From: Amycolatopsis rubida
GTDB taxonomy: Bacteria > Actinomycetota > Actinomycetes > Mycobacteriales > Pseudonocardiaceae
DNA: 64,000 nt
Reading direction: 5' to 3'
NCBI RefSeq assembly: GCF_900115345.1
Contig: NZ_FOWC01000006.1
Location: 124,001-188,000 of the forward strand
Under the pieces are notes generated by a model, which worked only from the letters and a program-made list of their open reading frames with translations, was not told the origin of the DNA and did no database searches. Of the stretch, positions 40,444 through 49,144 are shown piece by piece (within the stretch, counting starts at the first letter, position 1; each line of letters starts with the position of its first letter). A program made the translations under genes and the position numbers.

Positions 40444-41610
40444 GTGCGGCACGGAGTGTTTTTCTTCGGCTCGGTCGAGATGCCGGACGTGCTGGCCGGG
40501 AACCCGGTGCCCGCCGCGCGGCGGCGCGCCACCCGCGAGCAGGTGTGGCACGCGCACGAGCGGCTGCTCGGGATGGGCGAGCTGGCCGAGGAGCTGGGAT
40601 ACGACAGTTATTGGCTGGCAGAGCACCATTTCCAGCACGAGGGCTACGAGGTCGTGCCCAACGCGATGATGCTCGAAGCGCATCTCGCCGCGCGGACCTC
40701 GCGGATCCGGCTGGGCTCGATGTTCAGCATCGTCCCGCAGTGGAATCCGCTGCGGCTGGCCGAGGATTTCAGCAGCCTGCTCAACCTGTCGCGCGGACGA
40801 GCGGTGCTCGGCGTCGGCCGGGGCACGGTGTCTCGCGAACTGCGCAGCCTCACCGCGCACCAGGCGGACATCGGGGTGCTGACCTCCAGCGAGGAACGCA
40901 AGGTCATCGACGCGCACAACCGTGCGGTTTTCGCCGAGTACATGGACATCGTGCGCACGGCGTTGGGCCAGGAAACCTTTTCCTACCAAGGGAAGTTCTT
41001 CGAACTGCCGCCGCCGGACAACCGCGACCCCGAGCACGAGGCGGACACGCTGACGCTGGTGCCGGGTCCGTTGCATCCCGTCGAGATCTGGCAGGCGGTC
41101 ACCAGTCCGCCCACTTTGGACTACGCGGCCGAGGTGGGCCACGGCTGTGTCTGGTGGAACCAGTACCACGGATACATCCGCGAACAGTGGGAGCGCTACG
41201 CCGAGCTGTACGAACAGCGGCACGGCATCCGGCTGGCCCCGGGGCAGAACCGCATTCTGGTGCTGCCGGTGCACCTCGCCGACACCCACGAAGAGGCCTG
41301 GCGCACCGGGCGGATCGGGCACGACGAGTTCTGGAATCTGCTCGCGCCGTTCGGCTGGAGCAGCGGCTACCGCGGCGACGACGGCAACCGGGCCCCGGCC
41401 GGGCTGGTGCCGACGCTGGAGCAGTCCACGCAGCAGAAGTGCTGGGCGGTCGGCACGCCGGAGGAGGTCGCGGAGATCGTGCAGCACCACAAGGACACGC
41501 TCGGCCTCGAACAGCTCGTGGTGTTCCCGCATTTCCCCGGGCACACCTACGACATGGCCGCCGAGCAGATGCGGCGCTTCAGCGAGCAGGTCGTCCCGCT
41601 GCTGCGCTGA
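40444..41610 (+). CDS. LLM-class flavin monooxygenase of the heterocycle cluster
   Basis: A 388-residue luciferase-like monooxygenase. RHGVFFFGSVEMPDVLAGNP, YDSYWLAEHHFQHEGYEVVP and GRAVLGVGRGTVSREL mark the FMN/F420-binding barrel; the long insert DLTP-like region (SSEERKVIDAHNRAVFAEYM) is typical of the class. With FMN reductase, permease, RidA and creatininase encoded divergently, it may carry out oxygen-dependent ring cleavage as RutA does for uracil. It is not an obvious RutA orthologue. GTG 40444 follows GGAGG. Confidence 0.85.
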   Translation: MRHGVFFFGSVEMPDVLAGNPVPAARRRATREQVWHAHERLLGMGELAEELGYDSYWLAEHHFQHEGYEVVPNAMMLEAHLAARTSRIRLGSMFSIVPQWNPLRLAEDFSSLLNLSRGRAVLGVGRGTVSRELRSLTAHQADIGVLTSSEERKVIDAHNRAVFAEYMDIVRTALGQETFSYQGKFFELPPPDNRDPEHEADTLTLVPGPLHPVEIWQAVTSPPTLDYAAEVGHGCVWWNQYHGYIREQWERYAELYEQRHGIRLAPGQNRILVLPVHLADTHEEAWRTGRIGHDEFWNLLAPFGWSSGYRGDDGNRAPAGLVPTLEQSTQQKCWAVGTPEEVAEIVQHHKDTLGLEQLVVFPHFPGHTYDMAAEQMRRFSEQVVPLLR

Positions 41611-41621
41611 GCTTGTTTTCC

Positions 41622-41652
41622 GGACCGCGCGGCTCTCCCGGCCGCGCGGTCC
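41622..41652. terminator. 12-bp hairpin between convergent genes
   Basis: Arms GGACCGCGCGGC (41622-41633) and its complement (41641-41652) with a 7-base loop, between the LLM gene and the XRE-cupin gene. A TTTT run precedes the left arm, useful for the leftward transcript. Confidence 0.8.
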
Positions 41653-41656
41653 GCTG

Positions 41657-42241
41657 TCATTCCCCGGCGTTGATCAGCAGGACCCGGACCGGTTCCTCGC
41701 CGAGCCTGCGCCAGCGATGCGGCCGCGATCCCGGGTAGGTCGCCACGTCGGCCTCGCCCAGCTGCTCGCGGCGCCCGTCGGCGAAATCCAGCTCGATCCG
41801 CCCGGCGACGACGTACAGCATCTCCTGCCCGACGTGCTCGAAATACTCGCCGAACTCCGCCGGGCCGCCGGTGTATTCGATGGGCTGCACCGGAAAACCC
41901 GCCCGGGACAGCGCCCGCGCCGTGGACCCGGTCGGGATTTCGGCTCCCGGCATCACCATTCCCTCGTCGGCGCGCAGCAATCCCACGCCCTGCTCCGCGG
42001 GACCCGCGAGAAGCGCCGACACCGTGGTGTCCAGCGCGACCGCGATCCGCTGCAACGTGCTGACGCTCGCGGCGGCCAGCCCGCGCTCGAACTGGCTGAG
42101 AAAAGCGTGCGAGAGACGGGAAACCTCGCCGACCTGCTTGAGCGTCAGCCCTCGGCCGCGCCGCAGTTCGCGCACCCGCGCCCCGAGTGTTTTCGCCGGA
42201 TCCGGCGCTGCTCCGGAATCGGGGGCGGGAGGGGTTCGCAT
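41657..42241 (-). CDS. XRE-cupin transcriptional regulator
   Basis: A 194-residue regulator: helix-turn-helix at about residues 18-75 (TLKQVGEVSRLSHAFLSQFE) and a C-terminal cupin at about 100-190 (EHVGQEMLYVVAGRIELDFA ... PHRWRR). The cupin binds a small effector, as in PuuR/SutR-type proteins. ATG 42241 lies seven bases after a TATAGT -10, so the transcript is leaderless. It converges on the LLM gene and is a candidate regulator for the 36.4-41.6 kb cluster. Confidence 0.85.
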   Translation of the reverse strand: MRTPPAPDSGAAPDPAKTLGARVRELRRGRGLTLKQVGEVSRLSHAFLSQFERGLAAASVSTLQRIAVALDTTVSALLAGPAEQGVGLLRADEGMVMPGAEIPTGSTARALSRAGFPVQPIEYTGGPAEFGEYFEHVGQEMLYVVAGRIELDFADGRREQLGEADVATYPGSRPHRWRRLGEEPVRVLLINAGE

Positions 42242-42248
42242 GGGCCCG

Positions 42249-42254
42249 ACTATA
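42249..42254 (-). promoter_or_regulatory. Leaderless -10 element TATAGT
   Basis: TATAGT on the minus strand, seven bases before ATG 42241. Confidence 0.6.
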
Positions 42255-42299
42255 CCGGAGCGCGGGTGTTCCGAAGTGGACTCCGATGGGGAAACGCGG

Positions 42300-42770
42300 C
42301 GATGTGCAAGGGAAATTCTCGCCGGAGGAGCTGGCGCGCCCCGCTCGGGGACCGCGAACTCGCCAGCGGGCGCCGGAGCGGGTGCGTCCGCCTTGGCAGA
42401 CGCGTTCGAAAGCCTTGATCGAGCTGCGGAAGCCGTCGAGAACGTCGGTATTGACGGCGTCTTCCACGGTCGCACCCTCCTGGAGCGCGGTCCGCGCGAG
42501 CTGTACGGCCCGGGCGGTGCCTTGCAGCTGGAACCAAGTGCGCACCTGGCCGGGCAACGACGAGACCTTCACGATCTCGGGACAGCCAGCCGGAAGCGGT
42601 GCGGAGGGCGCGGTTGTCGCCGGTGCTTCTGCGGTCGCGTCCGGCGGAGACGGGCGACGGAGAGCCGGGGACGACGAGGACGCCGTGCCGGGGCCCGCGC
42701 ATGCGGTGCAGGCGAATGCGCGGAGCGCGGTGACGATTACCCGCTTGCCAGGTCGTTTCCGCGGCGTCAT
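42300..42770 (-). pseudogene. Possible decayed secreted-protein gene
   Basis: From ATG 42770 the frame reads MTPRKRPGKRVIVTALRAFA, a Cys-containing segment, a Ser/Ala/Pro-rich linker, then CPEIVKVSSLPGQ and helical VEDAVNTDVLDGFRSSIKAF. This looks like a small secreted protein or lipoprotein. The same frame then runs on antisense into the XRE gene with loss of normal composition, so the proper end is missing. No family is recognised. Confidence 0.3.
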
Positions 42771-42931
42771 CGCGGTTCGACCTCCACGGCCGTTCCGGCG
42801 CGGATCGGTCGTTCGCTGAGGGCCCGACCGGCCCAGCGGGTGTCCTTCGGGCCGGCCGTACCCGGCTGGCTGTTACTCGACCGGACCGGGTTGGTCGTCG
42901 AAAAGCGAGGGCAGTGCGAGCCAGTTGACAC

Positions 42932-42947
42932 ACTTAGTACACTAAGT
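42932..42947. promoter_or_regulatory. Perfect palindromic operator of the GntR operon
   Basis: ACTTAGT-AC-ACTAAGT, 16 bp, ending three bases before the GntR start codon. It contains TACACT, a good leaderless -10, so bound regulator would block transcription of its own operon. Confidence 0.75.
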
Positions 42948-42950
42948 TGC

Positions 42951-43670
42951 ATGACCGGTCGACCCAGTCGTGCGCCGCTTTATCGCACGATTCAGAGCGA
43001 GATCCAGCGCGACATCCTGAGCGGCAGGCTGAAGCCGGGGGACTGGCTCCCGTCGGAGAGTCAGCTCCGGGCGCAGTACGGGGTGTCCCAGACGTCCGTC
43101 CGGCGCGCTTTTCAGGAGCTGCAGCGGCTCGGACTGGTGGAGCGGTTCCACGGCCGGGGCAGCATCGTCGCGTCGAACGAGATCCGCGCGATGAGCCCGA
43201 TGCTCGGCCTGGGGCGCGAGCTCCGGCAGCGCGGCTTCGCGATCCGGCCCGAGCTGCTCGGCAATGCCGAGGAACCCGCCGCCACAGCAGTCGCCGAGGC
43301 GCTCGACCTCGAACCCGGCGACACCGTGAGCCACATCGAGCGGCGTTACTGGATCGGCGACGATCCGTTCGTCTTCCTCGACCACTATCTGGCCCCCCAG
43401 CCCGGGATCGACTTCGCCGAGTTCACCGGGGATTCGCTGTATGCGTTCCTCTCCGGCCGCGACGCGCAGCCCACGCACGCGCGGGAGCGGGTCAGCGCCG
43501 TCACCCTGTCCGCGGCGGAGGCCGACCGGCTCCAGGTCGCGCCCGGGGTCGCGGCGATGCTGCGCGAGCGCACGTCGTTCGGCGCCGATCAGCGGCCGGT
43601 GGAGTTCACCCGCTACATCCTGCGCGGCGATCGCTACCACCTCGACATCGACCTCAGAAGCGAGCGATGA
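42951..43670 (+). CDS. GntR/HutC-family regulator
   Basis: A 239-residue regulator: winged helix at about residues 8-75 (APLYRTIQSEIQRDILSGRL, PSESQLRAQYGVSQTSVRRA) and a UTRA ligand domain with EPGDTVSHIERRYWIGDDPF and an RTSF-type end (MLRERTSFGADQRPVEFTRY). ATG 42951 follows TACACT by seven bases. It opens a four-gene operon and overlaps the kinase gene by 4 bases (ATGA). UTRA domains often bind phosphorylated sugars or histidine-type metabolites, so the kinase product may be the inducer. Confidence 0.9.
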   Translation: MTGRPSRAPLYRTIQSEIQRDILSGRLKPGDWLPSESQLRAQYGVSQTSVRRAFQELQRLGLVERFHGRGSIVASNEIRAMSPMLGLGRELRQRGFAIRPELLGNAEEPAATAVAEALDLEPGDTVSHIERRYWIGDDPFVFLDHYLAPQPGIDFAEFTGDSLYAFLSGRDAQPTHARERVSAVTLSAAEADRLQVAPGVAAMLRERTSFGADQRPVEFTRYILRGDRYHLDIDLRSER

Positions 43671-44611
43671 GCGCCGCGGCGCGGCTCGTCGTCGTGGGGG
43701 ACGCGAGCATCGACTACTTCGTCCAGGTCCCGCACATCGCGGGCAACGACAACAAGGCCATCGGCTCCCTGTCCGGCGTGTACGGCGGCGGGATGAGCGC
43801 CAACCTCGCCGCCGCGGCCGCGCAGCACGGCATCGCGGTCGACCTGATCACCAAGACCGGGGCGGGGCCGGACACCGATGCCGCGCTGGCCGAACTCCGC
43901 AGGCTCGGGGTGTCGATCGAGCATTCCCTGCGCGACCTCGAGCATCCGACCTGGATGTGTTTCGTCCAGCTCGACGCGAGCGGGGAGAAGGCGCTGACCG
44001 GCGCGGACACCGGGATCAAGATTCCGGCGATCGAGGAGATCGACGCGTCGGTCCTGGCGGGGGCGGACATCGTGGCGCCGCTGGCCGACGACCTCGAATG
44101 GGCGGCCGCCGTCGCCGAACTCGGCCGGGAGCGCGGAACGCGGGTCGCCGTCGATCTCGAACCGGACGCGTTCGAGCCGGATCAGCCGGAGTTCGCGCGG
44201 CTGCTCGGGCTCAGCGACATCGTCTTCCTCAACGCCGCCTCGGCGGCCAAACTCGCCGCCACCCCGCGCGACGCGGCCCGGCAGCTGATCCGGCTCGGCG
44301 CGGAACTCGTCGTCCTCAGCGAAGGCGCGCACGGAGCGTCGGCGGTGGACCGTGACGGTGTCGTGCATCGCGCGCGGTCGACCGGCGAGGTGACTGCCGT
44401 CGACACGACCGGCGCCGGTGACGCGCTGGCCGGGGCGTTCCTGGGCGCGTTGCTGGCCGGGGCCGAAGTGCCCGAAAGCCTTCGCCGGGCGGTGGCCCAG
44501 GCGACCCGGTGCGTCACCGCCGTCGGCGGCCGCACCTATCTGTCCGGCTCGCAGCGCGGCGAGCGGCCAGACGACCTGATCACGATCACGACTGAGAGGC
44601 AACCGAGTTGA
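43667..44611 (+). CDS. PfkB/ribokinase-family sugar kinase
   Basis: A 314-residue kinase. The N-terminal VVGDASIDYFVQVPHIAGND and GGGMSANLAAAAAQHG bind the sugar, and DTTGAGDALAGAFLGALLAG is the PfkB signature with the catalytic Asp. It should phosphorylate a sugar or nucleoside released by the neighbouring glycohydrolase; ribose is the likeliest by context. Its start overlaps the GntR stop, and its stop overlaps the next start, both by 4 bases. Confidence 0.85.
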   Translation: MSAAARLVVVGDASIDYFVQVPHIAGNDNKAIGSLSGVYGGGMSANLAAAAAQHGIAVDLITKTGAGPDTDAALAELRRLGVSIEHSLRDLEHPTWMCFVQLDASGEKALTGADTGIKIPAIEEIDASVLAGADIVAPLADDLEWAAAVAELGRERGTRVAVDLEPDAFEPDQPEFARLLGLSDIVFLNAASAAKLAATPRDAARQLIRLGAELVVLSEGAHGASAVDRDGVVHRARSTGEVTAVDTTGAGDALAGAFLGALLAGAEVPESLRRAVAQATRCVTAVGGRTYLSGSQRGERPDDLITITTERQPS

Positions 44612-45639
44612 ATTCTGTGCTGCGTTCCAAGATCCACGGCAGTCTCGCCGCGGCCTGCCTGGCCGACGCGCTCGGCGCGCCGACCGAGGAACTGAGCCGG
44701 GACCAGATCCGGGCCGCGTTCGGCGGCTATGTCACCGAGTTCCACGCCCCGCTCCCCGGCGCGCCCTACGCCAAGGGGCGCGCCGCCGCGCAGATCACCG
44801 ACGACTCCAGCCAGATGATCCTGCTGGCCCGGCTGCTCGCCCGGACCGGAGCCGCGCTGAGCCCCGGCGACATGGCGCAGCTGCTGATCGAATGGTCCAA
44901 GAACGAGAACTACTTCCCGCACTTCGCCGGGCCGACCACCCGCGAGGCGATCGCCCGGCTGGAACGCGGCGAGGACCCCCGCGAGGTCGGCCGGACCGGG
45001 ACCATCATGACCCAGGGTGCCAGCAACGGGGCCGCGATGCGGGTCGGGCCGGTCGGGCTGTTCCACCACGGCGACCCGGAGGCGGCCGTCCGGACGGCGT
45101 TCACCACCTGCGTGCCCAGCCACAACACGCCGCCCGGTGTCGCGGGCGCCGCGGCCGTCGCCGCCGCGGTCGCGCGGGCTTGCACTCCCGGCGCGGAGAT
45201 CGTCGACATCGTCCGCGCGGCCGTCGACGGCGCGCGAGCGGGTGCCGAACTCGGCCGGACCGAGGGCCGTGACGTGCCGGGCGCGTCGGTCGAGCGGCGG
45301 ATCGAGCGGGCGGTCGCGCTGGCCATCACGGCTCGCGACGACGAACACGCGATCGACCTGATCGCCGGGGAGATCGGCGTCGGCCTGCCTGCCGCGGAAG
45401 CGGTGCCCGCGGCGCTCGGGTTCTTCGTCGCCGCCGGCGGAGATCCGGTGCGCGTCGCGCGGCTGGCCGCCAACGCGGGCGGGGACAGCGACACCATCGG
45501 CTGCATGGCGGCCGCGATCGCCGGCGCGTACCGGGGCATCGAGGCGATCGACGCGGAGGCCGTCGCCGAGGTGGAGCGCGCGAACGATCTCGACCTTGGC
45601 GCGCTCGCCGACGAACTCCTCGCCGCCGCGCGGCACTGA
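44608..45639 (+). CDS. ADP-ribosylglycohydrolase-fold enzyme
   Basis: A 343-residue all-helical hydrolase of the ADP-ribosylglycohydrolase (DraG/ARH) family. Dinuclear Mg/Mn ligands are in ITDDSSQM and NAGGDSDTIGCM; the start KIHGSLAAACLADALGAPTE is typical. Known members remove ADP-ribose from proteins or small molecules. Here, between a sugar kinase and a glycoside symporter, it more likely hydrolyses an imported ribosyl compound. The start is TTG at 44608, overlapping the kinase stop by 4 bases, with GAGAGG upstream. Confidence 0.85.
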   Translation: MNSVLRSKIHGSLAAACLADALGAPTEELSRDQIRAAFGGYVTEFHAPLPGAPYAKGRAAAQITDDSSQMILLARLLARTGAALSPGDMAQLLIEWSKNENYFPHFAGPTTREAIARLERGEDPREVGRTGTIMTQGASNGAAMRVGPVGLFHHGDPEAAVRTAFTTCVPSHNTPPGVAGAAAVAAAVARACTPGAEIVDIVRAAVDGARAGAELGRTEGRDVPGASVERRIERAVALAITARDDEHAIDLIAGEIGVGLPAAEAVPAALGFFVAAGGDPVRVARLAANAGGDSDTIGCMAAAIAGAYRGIEAIDAEAVAEVERANDLDLGALADELLAAARH

Positions 45640-45677
45640 CCCCCTCTCCCCGCCCCGATCCGAAGGGACGCTCGACG

Positions 45678-47063
45678 ATGAGCGCACGAAGCGAAGAATT
45701 CGCCACGGTGACCTGGAAGGAACGCCTCTCTTTCGGAGGCGGTGATCTGGCCACGAACATCGCCTGGGGTGCGCTGGCCACCTACGTGGTTTTCTTCTAC
45801 ACCAACGTGATCGGGGCGGCGGCGTCGGCGGTCGGCACGATCGTGCTCATCGCGCGGCTGTTCGACGGCGTGGTCGACGTCGGGATGGGCGCGATCGTCG
45901 ACCGGACCTCGACCCGCTGGGGCAAGGCGCGCCCCTGGGTGCTGTGGGCCGCCGCGCCGTTCGCCCTCGCGCTGATCCTGGTGTTCACCGTGCCGGGCAT
46001 GGAACCGGCGCCGACGCTGGTGTACATCGCGATCACCTACGCGCTGATGAACATCGCCCTGAGCGCGGCGGTGATCCCGTACGGAACGCTGAACACCCGG
46101 ATGACGCGGGACTTCACCGAACGGTCCCGGCTCAACGTCACCCGGATGTTCGGTGCCACCCTCGGCTCGCTGGTCGTCACCGTCCTCACTCTGCCGCTGG
46201 TGAGCGCGCTCGGCGACGACCAGCGCGCGTGGATCATCACCTTCTGCCTGTTCGGCGCGGTCGCGGCGGTGCTGTTCTTCATCACCTTCCGCAACACGCG
46301 GGAACGTATCGTGGACACCGCGCCGCCGAAGGACCAGCCGGGGATCGCCGAATCGCTGAAGCTCGCGGGACGGAACCGTTACTGGCTGCTGCTCTTCGCG
46401 ATCTTCATCGTGTTCAGCGTCGCGGAATCGCTCTACACCGGAGCGACGGCCTACTTCGCCCAGTACTTCCTGGGCAATGCCGGGTTCGCCGCGCTGATGT
46501 CGTTCCTGCTCTACATTCCGGCTTTGCTCGGAATGCTGTTCATGCAGCCGGTGTACCAGCGTTTCGGCAAGGTCGCGCCGATGATCGTCGGGGCCGCGAT
46601 CTTCGTGGCGGGCTCGCTGGTCATCGCCATCGACCCGACGGACATGACCCTGGCCGTCACCGGCTCGATCCTTCGCGGCATCGGGCGGATCCCGATCTTC
46701 GGCGCGATCTGGGGCATGCTGCCCGACACCATCGAGTACGGCGAGTGGAAGAACGGCCGCCGGCTGGAAGGCGTGCTGTACAGCGCGGGCAGCATGGGCC
46801 AGAAGCTCGGCTACGGCCTGGGCGCGGCGGTGCTGGGCTGGGTCATGGGCGCGGCGGGCTACAACGGCTTGAACCGCACCCAGCCGGATTCGGCGCTGTC
46901 CGCGATCAACGCGTTGTTCGTTTATGTGCCGATGGCGTTGTTCGTGCTGTTGATCGTGCTGTTCTGGGCTTACCGGCTGGAGCGGATCTACCCGACAGTG
47001 GAGAAAGACCTGGCCGAACGGCGCGCGTCGGCCGGGGAACGCTCGCTTCCGCTCGGCGATTGA
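45678..47063 (+). CDS. GPH-family glycoside:cation symporter (MFS)
   Basis: A 461-residue transporter with twelve membrane helices of the glycoside-pentoside-hexuronide family: KERLSFGGGDLATNIAWGAL at the N-terminus, DGVVDVGMGAIVDRTSTRWG with the conserved D-x-x-x-D cation site and GKARPW, and DTIEYGEWKNGRRLEGVLYS after helix 9. It probably imports the glycoside that the preceding enzyme hydrolyses. It is the last gene of the GntR operon, 38 bases after the glycohydrolase. Confidence 0.9.
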   Translation: MSARSEEFATVTWKERLSFGGGDLATNIAWGALATYVVFFYTNVIGAAASAVGTIVLIARLFDGVVDVGMGAIVDRTSTRWGKARPWVLWAAAPFALALILVFTVPGMEPAPTLVYIAITYALMNIALSAAVIPYGTLNTRMTRDFTERSRLNVTRMFGATLGSLVVTVLTLPLVSALGDDQRAWIITFCLFGAVAAVLFFITFRNTRERIVDTAPPKDQPGIAESLKLAGRNRYWLLLFAIFIVFSVAESLYTGATAYFAQYFLGNAGFAALMSFLLYIPALLGMLFMQPVYQRFGKVAPMIVGAAIFVAGSLVIAIDPTDMTLAVTGSILRGIGRIPIFGAIWGMLPDTIEYGEWKNGRRLEGVLYSAGSMGQKLGYGLGAAVLGWVMGAAGYNGLNRTQPDSALSAINALFVYVPMALFVLLIVLFWAYRLERIYPTVEKDLAERRASAGERSLPLGD

Positions 47064-47117
47064 GGCGGGGTCGTCCCTGCCGCGCTCGGGCAGCCAGCGG
47101 TATCGCGTTCGACTGGG

Positions 47118-47904
47118 TTGTTCGCGACGCTGTGGTTGCTTCCCGGCGCGTGGAGGGGATCCAGTGACGGATTCTGGCGGGTGGCGGCGGTCGTCGCGGC
47201 CGCGTGCGCCGCTGGCGCGGCTGATCCTCCGGCCGCCGGACCGCGCCTGGTTCCGGTGAACGGCCGCGAGACGGCGTTTTCCGTGACTCCGGGCCGGTCG
47301 CGCGCCATTGCGCTCGGCGCGGGCGGCGGGACGGATTCTCCGGAATGGCGCGAGGTCGTCCCGGAACTCGCGGCCAGGACCGGATCCGAGGCAATCGCCT
47401 GCGACCGGACCGGGGCGGGCGAGAGCGACGAGGCGCCGGGTCCGTAGGGGGGCGGACAATTCCGCCGCCGGGCTGACGCGGTCGGGCGTGGCGGGAAACG
47501 TCGTCCTCGTGTCGCATTCACTGGCGGGCGAAGTCGCTTTCGCCCGGAGCCGTCTGCAATGGGCTGCGGGTGCGGTGGACGCCGATCTGCCGCAGTTCTT
47601 CACTCCGGAGGAGACCGCCAAGCCGGTGGCGTTGAACGAGGAACAAGCCGAAGAGTTCCAGAAGGCGCCGTCCACCCGGCAGACCCGTCAGCCGGCGACC
47701 TGGCCGTCCGGCATTCCGGCGGCCGTGATCGTGTCCGCCGGGACGCCGGTTCCGGCTCCCGAGGACGCGCGCTCGTGGCGGCAGGCGCAGCAAGACTTCG
47801 CGCACGCCGCGCCGAACCGGACCCTGGCCACCGCTGAGCACCGTTCCCGTGACGTCCCGCTGGATCGGCCGGACGCGGTCGTCGCGAACCTGCTGAAGCG
47901 CTGA
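47118..47904 (+). pseudogene. Frameshifted alpha/beta-hydrolase gene
   Basis: The first frame runs from 47118 to the stop at 47447 and ends with TDSPEWREVVPELAARTGSE and DRTGAGESDEAPGP. The second frame, to 47904, continues with AAGLTRSGVAGNVVLVSHSL, then LPQFFTPEETAKPVALNEEQ and PLDRPDAVVANLLKR. Together they read like one hydrolase (nucleophile Ser in VSHSLAG) with a frameshift near 47445 and small deletions. The usual catalytic His is replaced (EHRSRDVP for EHSSHDVP), so the C-terminal part is degenerate too. Confidence 0.65.
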
Positions 47905-47916
47905 CCGCCGGAAAGC

Positions 47917-47955
47917 GAACGCGGGACCCCGCCGCGGTGCCGGGGTCCCGCGTTC
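47917..47955. terminator. 15-bp hairpin between convergent genes
   Basis: GAACGCGGGACCCCG (47917-47931) and its complement (47941-47955) with a 9-base loop, between the hydrolase relic and the CsbD-like gene. Confidence 0.8.
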
Positions 47956-47967
47956 TTCGCGCGAAAG

Positions 47968-48177
47968 TCAGTCTTTCTTCAGCGCGTTCTTGACTTTGCC
48001 CGCAGCGTCGCCGAGAGCGTCTTTCACGTTTTCGGCGGCTTCTTTGATCCCGGCCTTCGCCTGGTCGGCTTTGCCTTCGTTCTCCAGCTTCTCGTCGCCG
48101 GTCAGCGAACCGGCGGCCTCCTTGGCCTTGCCGCCGAAGTCGTCTGCCTTGGCACCGATCTTGTCACCCGTCGACAT
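47968..48177 (-). CDS. CsbD-like stress protein
   Basis: A 69-residue hydrophilic protein, MSTGDKIGAKADDFGGKAKE and on, rich in Ala, Lys, Glu and Gly, with the SLTGDEKLENEGKADQAKAG core of the CsbD family. CsbD-like proteins are small, disordered or helical, and made under general stress (sigma-B in Bacillus). Strong AGGAGGAGA precedes the ATG. No GGGTAn site with a proper -35 was seen upstream. It diverges from the Asp23 operon, also a stress-type unit. Confidence 0.9.
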   Translation of the reverse strand: MSTGDKIGAKADDFGGKAKEAAGSLTGDEKLENEGKADQAKAGIKEAAENVKDALGDAAGKVKNALKKD

Positions 48178-48359
48178 GGGTCTCCTCCTTCATTGGCGAA
48201 CAACGAACGCGGAATGCGTCAGAGTGGACGACAACGCGGATCCCGAATCGTCATTCACCCGATGATGTGATTGTCGCCACTCGTTCGGGGAGTGAGCTTT
48301 GCGCGGCGGCCGGGTCGAACCGATGAACTGAACAACGGGAACCGACTGGAGGAGATTCG

Positions 48360-48821
48360 ATGGCTTCGACGACTGACACGGCGGCCAAGTCCCAGGACGT
48401 GGAGAAGGTCAACGCCGGTCCGCTGACCAGTTCGCAGGGGACGACCACCGTCGCGGACGTGGTGGTGCAGAAGATCGCCGGGCTGGCGACGCGCGAGATC
48501 CCGGGCGTGCACGACCTCGGCGGCGGCGCGGCGCGGGCGTTTTCGGCGCTGCGCGAGCGGATCCCCGGCGCGACCGCGTCGGCCGGGCAGGGCGTCTCGG
48601 TCGAGGTAGGGGAGAAGCAGGCCGCGGTGGACCTGCAGATCGTGGTCGAGTACGGCGTCTCGATCGCGGACGTCGCGCGCTCGATCCGGCGGAACGTGAT
48701 CAGCGCGGTGGAGGGGATGACCGGGCTGGAGGTGGTCGAGGTCAACATCAACGTGGGCGACCTGCACCTGCCGTCCGACGACGAGGAGGACGCGTCCGGC
48801 GACAGCGGCCGGGTGCAGTGA
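48360..48821 (+). CDS. Asp23/Gls24-family envelope stress protein
   Basis: A 153-residue alkaline-shock-type protein. After a polar N-terminus the Asp23 domain follows: TTTVADVVVQKIAGLATREI, GVSVEVGEKQAAVDLQIVVE, SIADVARSIRRNVISAVEGM and EVVEVNINVGDLHLP. Asp23 coats the inner face of the membrane through AmaP in Staphylococcus. It is first in a run of seven tightly packed genes ending with an AmaP-like anchor. Start ATG 48360 follows GGAGGAG. Confidence 0.9.
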   Translation: MASTTDTAAKSQDVEKVNAGPLTSSQGTTTVADVVVQKIAGLATREIPGVHDLGGGAARAFSALRERIPGATASAGQGVSVEVGEKQAAVDLQIVVEYGVSIADVARSIRRNVISAVEGMTGLEVVEVNINVGDLHLPSDDEEDASGDSGRVQ

Positions 48822-49144
48822 GCGCGGTCGCGGGGCCGGGCCGGATCGTCGCCGCGGTGCGGCTGCCGGTGACGGCGGGCGTGCGCGGCGGGCGGTCCGG
48901 CCCGGCCGCGGGGCTCGGGCCGGGCGACCGGGTGAGCGAGGCCGGTCGCGTCCGGCGGTGGCCGGGGGCGGCGGGTCCGCTCGCTGATCCCGCGAGTGTC
49001 GCGGCGGCCGGCGTGCGTGCCGGTCGCGTCCGGCCGGGCGCCGCGAGCCGGAGCGCTGCTGCGGCGCGGAAGCTGGATGTGCGCGGCGGGGACCGTCCGG
49101 CGGCCGAGGCGATCGTGTCCCGCGAGGGCGGGCGGGTGCGATGA
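48818..49144 (+). CDS. Arg/Gly-rich hypothetical protein in the Asp23 operon
   Basis: A 108-residue protein starting at GTG 48818, which overlaps the asp23 stop by 4 bases, and ending in a 4-base overlap with the next start. It contains VAAVRLPVTAGVRGGRSGPA and many Arg, Gly and Ala residues, without hydrophobic helices. No family is recognised. The composition resembles a frame read by chance, but the overlaps at both ends argue for translation. It may be basic enough to bind nucleic acid or membrane lipid. Confidence 0.5.
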   Translation: MSAVAGPGRIVAAVRLPVTAGVRGGRSGPAAGLGPGDRVSEAGRVRRWPGAAGPLADPASVAAAGVRAGRVRPGAASRSAAAARKLDVRGGDRPAAEAIVSREGGRVR

